Notes: generated by a model from the sequence alone, not told the origin. A stretch of 18,588 nt of DNA from SG8-41 sp964521405 (GCA_964521405.1 CAZFRR010000264.1:1-18588); one strand, 5' to 3'. Positions 1 to 7,487 are shown, counted from the first letter of the stretch. Made by a program: numbers and translations.

Positions 1-221
1 CTGGTGTACCGGTTGTCACGCCAGTGGCATCGCCGGGTAGCTATGTGCGGAAGAGATAACCGCTGAAAGCATCTAAGCGGGAAACTCGCCTTGAGATGAG
101 ACTTCCCGGGGACTTGATCCCCCTAAAGGGTCGCGGAAGACCACCGCGTTGATAGGCCGGGTGTGTAAGGGGAGTAATCCCTTGAGCTAACCGGTACTAA
201 TTGCCCGTGCGGCTTGATCCT
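1..221 (+). rRNA. rrl: 23S ribosomal RNA, 3' end (partial)
   Basis: The window opens inside the last domain of 23S rRNA. The stretch with GAAAGCATCTAAGCGGGAA and the terminal CTAACCGGTACTAATTGCCCGTG are conserved 3'-terminal 23S sequence in betaproteobacteria. The 3' boundary is placed by analogy just after GGCTTGATCC and is accurate to a few bases. Its 5' part lies outside the window. It is followed by a 5S gene on the same strand, the usual rrn order. Confidence 0.95.
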
Positions 222-359
222 ATAACCGTGAGCATTGGCTGTAGCAGCCAGGCTCGGGTGAATAAGGGTTTGCCAAGATACAATCAATCGACTTTACTTC
301 TTCCTATTGCGGGCTTCTGCCGACAGCCGGTGGCTGATAGCAGGCGCCCAACAAGCTAC
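222..359 (+). other. 23S-5S internal transcribed spacer
   Basis: About 138 bases separate 23S and 5S. I see no tRNA in it. It would be removed during maturation of the rRNA precursor. Several short self-complementary stretches (for example around 298-352) are compatible with processing stems, but I cannot assign a specific RNase III site. Confidence 0.7.
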
Positions 360-475
360 GTCTGACGACAATGGCGAGTTGGTCCCACCCCTTCCCATTC
401 CGAACAGGGCCGTGAAACGACTCAGCGCCGATGATAGTACGGTGTATTCCGTGCGAAAGTAGGACATCGTCAGGC
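360..475 (+). rRNA. rrf: 5S ribosomal RNA
   Basis: A full-length 5S gene of about 116 bases. The 5' strand GTCTGACGA pairs with the 3' strand TCGTCAGGC to form helix I. The conserved blocks CCCATTCCGAACAG, GTGAAACGACTCAGCGCCGATGATAGT and GAAAGTAGGACATCGTCAGGC occur in the expected order. Ends are set by helix I and may shift by one or two bases. It is the last gene of the rRNA operon and is followed within 15 bases by a strong intrinsic terminator. Confidence 0.96.
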
Positions 476-488
476 ACCCACTAAAACG

Positions 489-524
489 AACGCCTCACCC
501 GAACCGGGTGGGGCGTTTGTTTTT
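489..524 (+). terminator. rrn operon intrinsic terminator
   Basis: A 12-bp stem (489-500 with 506-517, one G-T wobble) closes a 5-base loop. It is followed by a T-rich run, TTTGTTTTT, at 516-524. It lies directly after the 5S gene on the same strand, so it should end the rRNA transcript. Confidence 0.9.
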
Positions 525-532
525 GTTGCGGC

Positions 533-723
533 GCCTGAGAAATGTCCTACTTGAGCGAAGCGACAACGTGCCGACATTCATCAATATCGGCGTAGCGTAG
601 TGAAGCATTCCTCATGGTTGGCACGTTGCGGCGTAGGCTAACTGTTTCGCATCCCTGTGGTGCGGAACAGTTAAGCCGCGTGAGCGGCGGCCGGAGCCAA
701 AGTAGGACATCGTCAGGCACCCA
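533..723. repeat. Hairpin-rich element with ends copied from the 5S rRNA 3' terminus
   Basis: Bases 699-723 are an exact 25-base copy of 456-480, the last 20 bases of 5S plus 5 flanking bases. Bases 533-552 are an inverted, near-identical copy of the same 5S end (about 17 of 19 positions, one indel). Between these inverted ends lie more inverted pairs: 564-572 with 620-628, a 13-bp hairpin at 640-672 (AACTGTT arms), and a 5-bp GC stem with a GTGA (GNRA-type) loop at 675-688. No transposase or clear target-site duplication is visible. It could be a small non-autonomous mobile element, or a structured relic of a duplicated rrn end. Any reading frame across it is an artefact of the repeat. Confidence 0.6.
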
Positions 724-935
724 CGTGAAGCCAGATCGGAAATCGCAGGGAGCCATCCGACAGTGCGCTATGGCAAAGCGAGACTAGCTCAGGCACTACT
801 CGTTTGCAGGTGAACAAGACAGGGCGATGGAGCCGGCTACTGATACTGCCCAAGGGTTTTCCGAAACAAACTCCAAAACAAAGGGTTGTCCTGTCAGGAG
901 AACGGGGTGGCCAGCGGGGAAAGTTGTCCAACCTA
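724..935. other. Intergenic region with no recognised feature
   Basis: About 210 bases between the 5S-derived element and the rimP promoter. A short open frame on the plus strand starting at 827 runs through the promoter and leader into rimP and has no recognisable protein features. I found no convincing RNA gene, repeat or operator here. Confidence 0.5.
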
Positions 936-964
936 TTGGATTTGAGCAGGATTCTTGTTACACT
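936..964 (+). promoter_or_regulatory. Predicted sigma70 promoter of the rimP-nusA-infB operon
   Basis: A TTGGAT -35 box (936-941) and a TACACT -10 box (959-964) are separated by 17 bases, a good match to TTGACA-17-TATAAT. It lies about 70 bases upstream of rimP on the same strand, with a leader hairpin in between. Predicted from sequence only. Confidence 0.6.
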
Positions 965-991
965 CTGCACCCCTTAATCTGGGGAACGAAA

Positions 992-1020
992 GTGGGCTGG
1001 CCAGGCCCATTTTTTGTTTG
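992..1020 (+). terminator. Leader hairpin with T-run (possible attenuator) before rimP
   Basis: TGGGC (993-997) pairs with GCCCA (1005-1009) around a short GC-rich loop and is followed at once by TTTTTT (1010-1015). It sits between the predicted promoter and the rimP start, so it would act as a leader attenuator rather than an end-of-operon terminator. NusA, encoded in this operon, is known to act on paused polymerase at RNA hairpins, so autogenous control is a reasonable inference. The stem is short. Confidence 0.5.
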
Positions 1021-1035
1021 TAGAACGGATTCGTG

Positions 1036-1464
1036 ATGGATTTAAACGGCATATTGGAGACGACGCTGGGCGGCATGGGTTACGAATTGGTCGGCGTGGA
1101 GCGGCCAGCCAAGGGGCGGCTGTTGCGTATCTTCATTGACAAGCCAGGCGGCATCACCGTGGATGATTGTGCCGCGGTAAGTCACCAGGTGGGGCGGGTG
1201 CTGGCGGTGGAGAACGTGAATTACGACCGGCTGGAAGTGTCCTCGCCGGGTCTGGATCGCTTGCTGAAAGGCGAGCGCGATTTTATCCGCTTCGCCGGGC
1301 AGAGAGTGCGCGTGAAGGTGCGGGCTGCGGTGGAAGGGCAGCGTAACTTCGTTGGCGTGGTGCGTGAGGCGGGCGCGGGCCGCCTGCAGCTGGAAGTGGA
1401 CGGCAGGCTGCTGACGCTCGAGATCGACAACCTGGAAACGGCGCGCCTGGTGCCGGACTTATAG
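1036..1464 (+). CDS. rimP: Ribosome maturation factor RimP
   Basis: A 142-residue protein matching the RimP family (E. coli about 150 residues), needed for maturation of the 30S ribosomal subunit. The N-terminal alpha/beta domain contains the typical GYELVGVE and FIDKPGGITVDDC stretches and the SSPGLDRLL motif near residues 72-80. The C-terminal SH3-like domain follows, ending in LEIDNLETARLVPDL. I chose the ATG at 1036; an overlapping GTG at 1033 adds one residue, and neither has a strong Shine-Dalgarno site. It heads the operon and lies 12 bases before nusA, the conserved arrangement. Expression probably depends on the promoter at 936-964 and the leader hairpin. Nothing unusual in sequence. 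Confidence 0.95.
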   Translation: MDLNGILETTLGGMGYELVGVERPAKGRLLRIFIDKPGGITVDDCAAVSHQVGRVLAVENVNYDRLEVSSPGLDRLLKGERDFIRFAGQRVRVKVRAAVEGQRNFVGVVREAGAGRLQLEVDGRLLTLEIDNLETARLVPDL

Positions 1465-1476
1465 CGGGAGATTGGA

Positions 1477-2967
1477 ATGAGCCGTGAAATTCTGTTGCTG
1501 GTGGATGCCCTCGGGCGGGAAAAGAACGTCGAAAAGGAAATCGTATTCGGCGCGCTCGAGCTGGCGCTCGCCTCAGCCACCAAGAAGCGTTTCCAGGAGG
1601 ACGTGGAGGTGCGCGCGTCGGTCGACCGCGCAACCGGTGAGTTTTCTTTTTTCCGGCGCTGGCAGGTGATGAACGAGGGAGATGTGATCGAAGAGGCCGC
1701 GCGCCAGACCGCTTTGGGCGAGGCCAGGAAGGAAAATCCCGAGATCCAGCCTGGCGAGTTCATCGAGAAGCCGCTGGGCGCTCTGGAGGTGGGTCGGATC
1801 GGTGCACAAACGGCGAAGCAGGTCATACTGCAGAAAATCCGCGACGCGGAACGCGAGCAAATACTCAATGATTTCCTCGCGCGTAAAGAGCATCTTGTCA
1901 CCGGCGTGATCAAGCGCATGGAACGCGGCAACGCGATCATCGAATCCGGGCGGTTGGAGGCGGTGTTACCGCGCGATCAGATGATTCCCAAGGAAAACCT
2001 GCGTGTCGGGGATCGCGCGCGTGCCTTCGTGTGGAAGATCGACCGCTCGGCCCGGGGTCCACAGCTCGTACTCTCCCGCACCGCTCCAGAGTTCATCACC
2101 CGGCTGTTCGAGCTCGAGGTGCCAGAACTCGAGGACGGGCTACTCGAGATCAAGGCTGCGGCCCGGGATCCCGGGTCACGCGCGAAAATCGCGGTGCACT
2201 CCAATGACCGCCGCATCGACCCGATCGGCACCTGCGTCGGCATGCGCGGTTCGCGCGTCCAGGCGGTGACTTCTGAGCTTGCAGGCGAGCGCGTGGACAT
2301 CGTGCTGTGGGCCGCGGATCCCGCGCAGTTCGTGATCAATGCCCTGGCCCCGGCCGAGGTGAGCAAGATCAAGGTGGACGAGGAAGCGCACAGCATGGAC
2401 ATCGTGGTGGACGAGGAAAACCTGGCCCAGGCGATCGGGCGCACCGGCCAGAACGTGCGCCTCGCGAGCGAGTTGACGGGCTGGGAGCTCAACCTCATGA
2501 CGCTGGAGGAGTCCCAGAAGAAGAGCGAGGAAGAGGCGACGCGCACCAAGACGATGTTCATGGAGAAGCTTGACGTCGACGAGGAAGTCGCCGGCATCCT
2601 GGTCGAGGAAGGCTTCAATACCCTCGAGGAAGTCGCTTACGTCCCGATCAGCGAGATGCAGGAGATAGAGTCCTTCGACGAGGCCACCGTGAGCGAACTG
2701 AGAAGCCGCGCCCGCAATGCGCTGCTGACCCAGGCCATCGTCAGCGAGGAGCAGGTCGAGCACGACATCGAGGACCTGATGAAAGTCGAAGGCATGGACA
2801 ACGACACCGCGCGCCTGCTCGCTTCCAAGGGGGTGGCCACGCAGGAGGCGCTCGCCGATTTCGCCACCGACGACCTGGTCGAGCTGACCGGGATCAATGA
2901 AGAGCGCTCCAAGCAGCTCATCATGGCTGCGCGCGCTCCCTGGTTTGCCGAAGCTGCCGCTTCCTGA
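1477..2967 (+). CDS. nusA: Transcription termination/antitermination factor NusA
   Basis: A 496-residue protein, almost exactly the length of E. coli NusA (495). It binds RNA polymerase and nascent RNA and modulates pausing, termination, and rRNA antitermination. Domains in order: N-terminal polymerase-binding domain (1 to about 130), S1 domain (about 137-200), two KH domains with GMRG at 255-258 and GRTG at 321-324, and two C-terminal acidic helix-hairpin repeats (about 365-425 and 438-490). Both C-terminal repeats are present, as in gamma- and betaproteobacteria and unlike the shorter NusA of many Gram-positives. The start is supported by a GGGAG ribosome-binding site about 7 bases upstream. 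It lies between rimP and infB in the conserved operon. Confidence 0.97.
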   Translation: MSREILLLVDALGREKNVEKEIVFGALELALASATKKRFQEDVEVRASVDRATGEFSFFRRWQVMNEGDVIEEAARQTALGEARKENPEIQPGEFIEKPLGALEVGRIGAQTAKQVILQKIRDAEREQILNDFLARKEHLVTGVIKRMERGNAIIESGRLEAVLPRDQMIPKENLRVGDRARAFVWKIDRSARGPQLVLSRTAPEFITRLFELEVPELEDGLLEIKAAARDPGSRAKIAVHSNDRRIDPIGTCVGMRGSRVQAVTSELAGERVDIVLWAADPAQFVINALAPAEVSKIKVDEEAHSMDIVVDEENLAQAIGRTGQNVRLASELTGWELNLMTLEESQKKSEEEATRTKTMFMEKLDVDEEVAGILVEEGFNTLEEVAYVPISEMQEIESFDEATVSELRSRARNALLTQAIVSEEQVEHDIEDLMKVEGMDNDTARLLASKGVATQEALADFATDDLVELTGINEERSKQLIMAARAPWFAEAAAS

Positions 2968-2979
2968 GGCCCGCATCCG

Positions 2980-5529
2980 ATGGCGCAAATCAACGTCACT
3001 CAATTCGCCCAGCAGCTGGGGTTGCCGCCGGCTCTGCTCATCGAGCAGTTGCAGGCCGCCGGCGTGAACAAGGCGCTGGCGGAGGATACCCCCCTTACTG
3101 AGAAGGACAAGACGCAACTGCTCGAGCATTTGCGCAAATCGCACGGCGGTAGCGAGTCCAAGCAGAAGATCACGCTCACGCGGCGGCAAACGACCGAGAT
3201 CAAGAAGTCCGATGCTCTCGGGAAGTCGCGCACCATCCAGGTCGAGGTGCGCAAGAAGCGGGTGCTGGTGAAGCGCGATGCGGCCGAGCCTGAGGGCGGG
3301 GCTGCCGAGGCGGCGAAGCCGGCCAGGCCCGTTCTCGATGAACAGCAGATCGCAATGCGCGAAGCCGAAGCCAGGCAGCAGGCGGAACTCGCCGCGCGGC
3401 AGGCGGAGGACGCGGAAAACAAGCGCCGCAAGAAGGAGGCCGAAGCGGTTGCGGAAGCGGAGGCCAAGGCGACTGAGGAAGTCCGGCCGGCGGGGGAGGC
3501 GGCGTCGAAAGCCAGCGTCGAGGGTACGCTACACAAGCCGACGGTCAAGCCGGAAGAAAAGGCGCAGAAAGCCGAGAAGAAGGCCAAGAAGCAGCAGGTC
3601 AAGGAAGTCGTCTGGAAGGACGATACGGTCAAGCGTCGCAGCATCAAGACGCGCGGCGATGTGACCGGCGGAATGGGCTGGCGCGCGCGCAAGACGCGCA
3701 CCGGCCATTCCACCCACGCCGATGAAGGCGAGGCGAGCCGCGCGTTCGCGGCGCCAGCCGAGCCCATCGTGCGGGATATAACGGTCTCGGAAACTATCAC
3801 CGTAGCCGACCTGGCGCACAAGATGTCGGTCAAGGCCGCCGAGGTCATCAAGGTACTGATGAAGCTCGGCACCATGGTCACCATCAACCAGGTGCTGGAC
3901 CAGGACACCGCGATGATCGTGATCGAGGAGATGGGTCACATCGCCAAGCGCGCCAAGCTCGACGAGCCGGATGCCTATCTCGCAGAGGAGCAGCAGGCGC
4001 CGTCCGAGATCAAGCTCGAGCCGCGCGCTCCAGTGGTCACGGTTATGGGGCACGTTGACCACGGCAAGACGTCGTTGCTCGATACCATACGCCGCACGAA
4101 GGTCGCAAGCGGCGAGGCGGGCGGGATAACGCAGCACATCGGCGCCTACCACGTGAACACGCCCAAGGGCATGATTACCTTCCTCGACACCCCGGGCCAT
4201 GAGGCGTTTACGGCGATGCGCGCGCGCGGCGCCAAGTTAACCGACATCGTCATCTTGGTGGTTGCCGCTGACGACGGCGTGATGCCGCAGACAATAGAAG
4301 CGATCAGTCACGCCAGGGCGGCCAAAGTGCCGATGGTGGTGGCGCTCAACAAGATCGACAAGCCCGAGGCCAACCCCGACCGGGTCAAGCAGGATCTTTC
4401 GGCCCAGCAAGTGGTTCCCGAGGAATGGGGCGGCGACACCATGTTCATTCCGGTGTCGGCCAAGACGGGCAAGGGCGTAGACCAGTTGCTGGACAGCCTG
4501 CTGGTGCAGTCCGAGGTGCTCGAGTTAAGGGCGCCGAAGGACGCTCCGGCCAAGGGCATTGTCATCGAATCGCGGCTCGACAAGGGCCGCGGGCCGATCG
4601 CCAGCGTGCTGGTGCTATCGGGCACACTCAAGCGCGGCGACGTAGTGCTGGCGGGTGCTGTTTTCGGGCGGGTGCGCGCGATGCTCGACGAGAATGGCGA
4701 GAGCATCGAGCAGGCCGGGCCTTCGATCCCGGTGGAGATACTCGGATTGTCCGACGTGCCGATGGCGGGATCCGATTTCCTGGCTCTCGGCGACGAGCGC
4801 AAGGCGCGCGAGATCGCGTTGTTCCGTCAGGGCAAGTACCGCGACGTCAAGCTGGCCAAGCAACTCACCTCCAAGCTCGAGAATATCTTCGAGCAGATGG
4901 GCGAAGGGCAGGCCAAGACGCTATCCATCATCATCAAGGCTGATGTGCAGGGCTCCTACGAGGGCCTGTCGCACGCCCTCGCCGGGCTCTCCACCAACGA
5001 GGTCAAGGTCAATATCGTGCACGCGGCCGTCGGCGGCATTACCGAGTCGGACGTCAACCTCGCGCTCGCTTCCAAGGCGGTGATCATCGGTTTCAATGCC
5101 CGGGCGGATGCCGCGGCCCGCAAGCTCGCCGAGCACAACGGCATCGACATTCGCTACTACAACGTGATCTACGATGCGGTCGATGAGATCAAGGCCGCGC
5201 TGACCGGCATGCTGGCCCCGGAGAAGAAGGAGAGCGTCTTGGGGATCGTCGAGGTGCGCCAGATATTCAGGATTTCGAAGATCGGCACCGTCGCCGGGTG
5301 CTATGTGACGGAAGGACTGGTGCGGCGCAGCGGAGCGAAGATACGCGTGCTGCGTGACAACGTGGTCGTGCACGAGGGCGAACTCGATTCGCTCAAGCGC
5401 TTCAAGGACGACGTGAGGGAAGTCAAGGCCGGTTTCGAATGTGGCCTTTCCCTCAAAAATTTCGACGAGCTCAAAGTCGGCGACCAGCTCGAGGTATACG
5501 AGGTGGTCGAGGTGGCACGTACCCTGTGA
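2980..5529 (+). CDS. infB: Translation initiation factor IF-2
   Basis: An 849-residue GTPase that brings fMet-tRNA to the 30S subunit and promotes 50S joining. An IF2-N module sits at the start (residues 1 to about 50). A charged, Lys/Glu/Ala-rich probable coiled coil spans roughly 85-215, and a second IF2-N module spans about 270-320. The G domain shows all motifs: GHVDHGKT at 357-364, DTPGH at 403-407, NKID at 457-460 and SAKTG at 493-497. The beta-barrel and C-terminal fMet-tRNA-binding domains follow to residue 849. It begins 12 bases after nusA; GAGG overlapping the nusA stop is a weak ribosome-binding site. Internal start codons giving a short isoform, as in E. coli, are possible but not shown here. 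Confidence 0.97.
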   Translation: MAQINVTQFAQQLGLPPALLIEQLQAAGVNKALAEDTPLTEKDKTQLLEHLRKSHGGSESKQKITLTRRQTTEIKKSDALGKSRTIQVEVRKKRVLVKRDAAEPEGGAAEAAKPARPVLDEQQIAMREAEARQQAELAARQAEDAENKRRKKEAEAVAEAEAKATEEVRPAGEAASKASVEGTLHKPTVKPEEKAQKAEKKAKKQQVKEVVWKDDTVKRRSIKTRGDVTGGMGWRARKTRTGHSTHADEGEASRAFAAPAEPIVRDITVSETITVADLAHKMSVKAAEVIKVLMKLGTMVTINQVLDQDTAMIVIEEMGHIAKRAKLDEPDAYLAEEQQAPSEIKLEPRAPVVTVMGHVDHGKTSLLDTIRRTKVASGEAGGITQHIGAYHVNTPKGMITFLDTPGHEAFTAMRARGAKLTDIVILVVAADDGVMPQTIEAISHARAAKVPMVVALNKIDKPEANPDRVKQDLSAQQVVPEEWGGDTMFIPVSAKTGKGVDQLLDSLLVQSEVLELRAPKDAPAKGIVIESRLDKGRGPIASVLVLSGTLKRGDVVLAGAVFGRVRAMLDENGESIEQAGPSIPVEILGLSDVPMAGSDFLALGDERKAREIALFRQGKYRDVKLAKQLTSKLENIFEQMGEGQAKTLSIIIKADVQGSYEGLSHALAGLSTNEVKVNIVHAAVGGITESDVNLALASKAVIIGFNARADAAARKLAEHNGIDIRYYNVIYDAVDEIKAALTGMLAPEKKESVLGIVEVRQIFRISKIGTVAGCYVTEGLVRRSGAKIRVLRDNVVVHEGELDSLKRFKDDVREVKAGFECGLSLKNFDELKVGDQLEVYEVVEVARTL

Positions 5530-5533
5530 GCGC

Positions 5534-5629
5534 AGTATTGAGTGTTGAGTTTTTAGTGTTGAGTTTGCACGCGCTACGGGTGCGCACGGCAGTTCACAAC
5601 TCAACACTCAACATTCAACACTGAGCACT
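5534..5629. repeat. Inverted heptad repeat, GTTGAGT family, copy 1 (infB/rbfA spacer)
   Basis: The left arm (5534-5565) is built of 7-base units: ATTGAGT, GTTGAGT, TTTTAGT, GTTGAGT. The right arm (5598-5629) is its inverted counterpart in the same 7-base period. The 32-base arms match at 26 positions and enclose a 32-base core, so the transcript could form one long imperfect stem. The element fills nearly the whole gap and ends 9 bases before the rbfA start, where a ribosome-binding site would lie. Confidence 0.85.
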
Positions 5630-5638
5630 CGCGAGCCC

Positions 5639-6016
5639 ATGGCGCGAGAATTCCCCCGCAGCCGCCGTATCGCCGAGCAGGTCCAGCGCGAGCTGTCCGA
5701 TATCATCCGGCTGGAGCTGAAGGACCCGCGCGTGGGCATGATCACGCTCACCGATGTCGAGGTCAGCCAAGACCAGTCCCATGCCAGGATATTTTTCACC
5801 CTGCTGGGTGACGAGCCCCGGATTGCCGATGCCACCGCGGGCCTGCAACATGCTTCGGGTTTTCTGCGCAGCCAGCTGGCGCAGCGCATGAGGCTGCGCA
5901 TCGTCCCGCATTTGCAGTTCAAGTACGACGAATCTGTTGAGCGCGGTATGCGCCTCTCCCAGCTGATCGATGACGCAATTGCCCAGGACACGGCGCGCAC
6001 GCGGAAGAAAAAATGA
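5639..6016 (+). CDS. rbfA: Ribosome-binding factor A
   Basis: A 125-residue protein of the RbfA family (single KH-like domain; E. coli 133 residues). It binds the free 30S subunit and helps 16S rRNA 5'-end maturation, notably in the cold. The N-terminus (AREFPRSRRIAEQVQRELSD), the central LKDPRVGMITLTDVEVS and the LRIVPHLQFKYDES stretch are diagnostic. The basic C-terminal tail ends TRKKK. The start ATG lies just beyond an inverted heptad repeat and has no good Shine-Dalgarno site, so translation may be weak or coupled. The stop overlaps the truB start by 4 bases (ATGA), indicating translational coupling to truB. Confidence 0.95.
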   Translation: MAREFPRSRRIAEQVQRELSDIIRLELKDPRVGMITLTDVEVSQDQSHARIFFTLLGDEPRIADATAGLQHASGFLRSQLAQRMRLRIVPHLQFKYDESVERGMRLSQLIDDAIAQDTARTRKKK

Positions 6017-6921
6017 GCGCGAAAGGTACCAAGCGCCGCGCGGTGGACGGTGTCTTGCTGCTGGACAAGCCGTCGGGCATCACTTCCCACACCGCGGTGC
6101 AAAAGGTGCGCCGACTGTTCGACGCGGCCAAGGCCGGCCATACCGGGACGCTCGATCCGCTGGCGACGGGCCTGCTGCCGGTATGTCTGGGCGAGGCTAC
6201 GAAATTTTCACATTCTCTGCTGGAAGCTGATAAAACCTATCTTGCTTCGATCCGGCTGGACATTACGACTGACACAGGCGATCTCGAGGGGGAGGTTACA
6301 GCCCGTTTCCCGGTCAAGGCGGAGCCGGCCGAGGTTGTAGCAGTACTGAAGGACTTCATCGGCGAAACTCAGCAGACGCCGCCCATGTACAGCGCCATCA
6401 AGCACGCAGGCCAGCCGCTCTACAAGCTGGCGCGCGCGGGGCACGAGATCGCGCGCGAGCCGCGCAGGCTATTCATCAGCAGTCTCGACCTGATTCAACT
6501 CGCCGGGCATGAGTTGACCGTCCGGGTAAGTTGCAGTAAGGGCACCTACGTGCGCGTGCTGGCCGAGGACATTGGTCGCAAGCTGGCTTGTGGCGGCGCG
6601 CTTTCCGCGCTGCGGCGGGAGGCAGTCGGCGGTTTTGCGCTGTCTTCCGGTGCGGTCACGCTGGAGCAGCTCGAGCAGTTGACGCTGGCCGAAAGGGACG
6701 CCTTGCTGTTGCCGGCCGATGCGCTGGTGTCGACGCTGCCACGCTTCGATCTCAACGTCATTGAGGCGCGGCGGATGAGCCAGGGGCAGCCCGTCGAGCG
6801 CACCGGAGTCCTTGCGGAAGGGCTGGCGCGCATCTATGGCCCCGATCTCGAGTTCCTGGGAGTGGCCGAAGTCACCGGCCCGGGCCGTATCGTGCCCAAG
6901 CGCCTCACCGTGAGGGGCTAG
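6013..6921 (+). CDS. truB: tRNA pseudouridine(55) synthase TruB
   Basis: A 302-residue enzyme that isomerises U55 in the T-loop of tRNAs to pseudouridine. The motif GHTGTLDPLATGLLP carries the catalytic aspartate D48, the same position as in E. coli. Other family motifs follow: KTYLASIRLDITTDTGD near residue 73, QQTPPMYSAIKHAGQPLY near 120, and SCSKGTYVRVLAEDIG near 175. A short PUA-like C-terminal part ends at PKRLTVRG. Its start overlaps the rbfA stop in ATGA. It appears to be the last gene of the rimP operon, because a separate promoter precedes rpsO. Confidence 0.97.
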   Translation: MSAKGTKRRAVDGVLLLDKPSGITSHTAVQKVRRLFDAAKAGHTGTLDPLATGLLPVCLGEATKFSHSLLEADKTYLASIRLDITTDTGDLEGEVTARFPVKAEPAEVVAVLKDFIGETQQTPPMYSAIKHAGQPLYKLARAGHEIAREPRRLFISSLDLIQLAGHELTVRVSCSKGTYVRVLAEDIGRKLACGGALSALRREAVGGFALSSGAVTLEQLEQLTLAERDALLLPADALVSTLPRFDLNVIEARRMSQGQPVERTGVLAEGLARIYGPDLEFLGVAEVTGPGRIVPKRLTVRG

Positions 6922-6996
6922 GGGCGGGCCATAAGGGAGGACAAAGTGTTTCTTGGTTGCGGTTTTCAGGGCCGCGGCCACTAGCCCCCAAATCGC

Positions 6997-7025
6997 TTGA
7001 GAAACCGTGGGTTAGATAGTAGAAT
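6997..7025 (+). promoter_or_regulatory. Predicted sigma70 promoter of rpsO
   Basis: TTGAGA (6997-7002), a 17-base spacer and TAGAAT (7020-7025) form a near-consensus promoter. It lies 47 bases before the rpsO start. It would allow S15 and PNPase to be made independently of the rimP-truB operon, as known for enterobacterial rpsO. Confidence 0.75.
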
Positions 7026-7071
7026 GGCGCGCCACTTATAGACAGGGATGACAGAACAGTCGGAGATGACG

Positions 7072-7341
7072 ATGGCAGTTACCAATAATCAGAAAGCCCA
7101 GCTGGTAAAGGATTACCAGCGTGCCAAGGACGACACGGGCTCGCCCGAGGTTCAAGTCGCGCTGCTGACGGCGCGCATCACGGACCTCACCGAGCATTTC
7201 AAAACGCACGTCAAGGACCATCATTCACGGCGCGGCCTGCTGCGCATGGTGAGCCGCAGGCGGAAGCTGCTCGATTACCTGAAGCGGGCGGACGCCGACA
7301 AATACCGTCAGTTGATTGACCGCCTCGGGTTGCGCAAGTAG
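7072..7341 (+). CDS. rpsO: 30S ribosomal protein S15
   Basis: An 89-residue protein, the normal S15 length. It is a primary 16S rRNA-binding protein of the central domain. The sequence has the family hallmarks TGSPEVQVALLTARI, LTEHFKTH, KDHHSRRGLL and RRRKLLDYLK. I chose ATG 7072 because it gives the conserved N-terminus MAVTNNQKAQL and has GGAG 6 bases upstream; an in-frame ATG at 7048 would add eight unrelated residues. It lies between truB and pnp as in many Proteobacteria, with its own promoter upstream and a terminator hairpin downstream. Confidence 0.97.
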   Translation: MAVTNNQKAQLVKDYQRAKDDTGSPEVQVALLTARITDLTEHFKTHVKDHHSRRGLLRMVSRRRKLLDYLKRADADKYRQLIDRLGLRK

Positions 7342-7440
7342 CATCCTTCATGGACGCCGATGCCAGGGGCCGGATGGCCGCCATGCCCGGTCGCGCGAGC
7401 TTGCAGGCGCGGCTGCTGGTTACGCTTCTTTAATCAATCC

Positions 7441-7466
7441 AAGACCGCTCAGGCGCGGTCTTTTTT
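7441..7466 (+). terminator. Intrinsic terminator between rpsO and pnp
   Basis: AAGACCGC (7441-7448) pairs perfectly with GCGGTCTT (7455-7462) around a 6-base loop and runs into TTTTTT. It ends rpsO transcripts and, if read through, leaves a pnp leader. In E. coli an rpsO terminator also lies between the two genes and pnp is controlled by RNase III cleavage of its leader. The preceding GC-rich spacer (7342-7440) could supply such structure, but I cannot demonstrate it. Confidence 0.85.
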
Positions 7467-7487
7467 CCTTTCTCAAGGGGTAGAACT

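Noticed and set aside
547..756. Minus-strand 69-codon open frame
   Set aside because: It lies wholly across the 5S-derived repeat; its start encodes the inverted 5S end and hairpins, so it is an artefact of the element.
827..1036. Plus-strand 69-codon open frame before rimP
   Set aside because: It runs through the predicted promoter and leader hairpin, has no ribosome-binding site or recognisable family, and its composition is not coding-like.
2176..3189. Long minus-strand frame opposite nusA/infB
   Set aside because: Mirror frame of strongly conserved GC-rich genes on the other strand; no independent start signals or family motifs.
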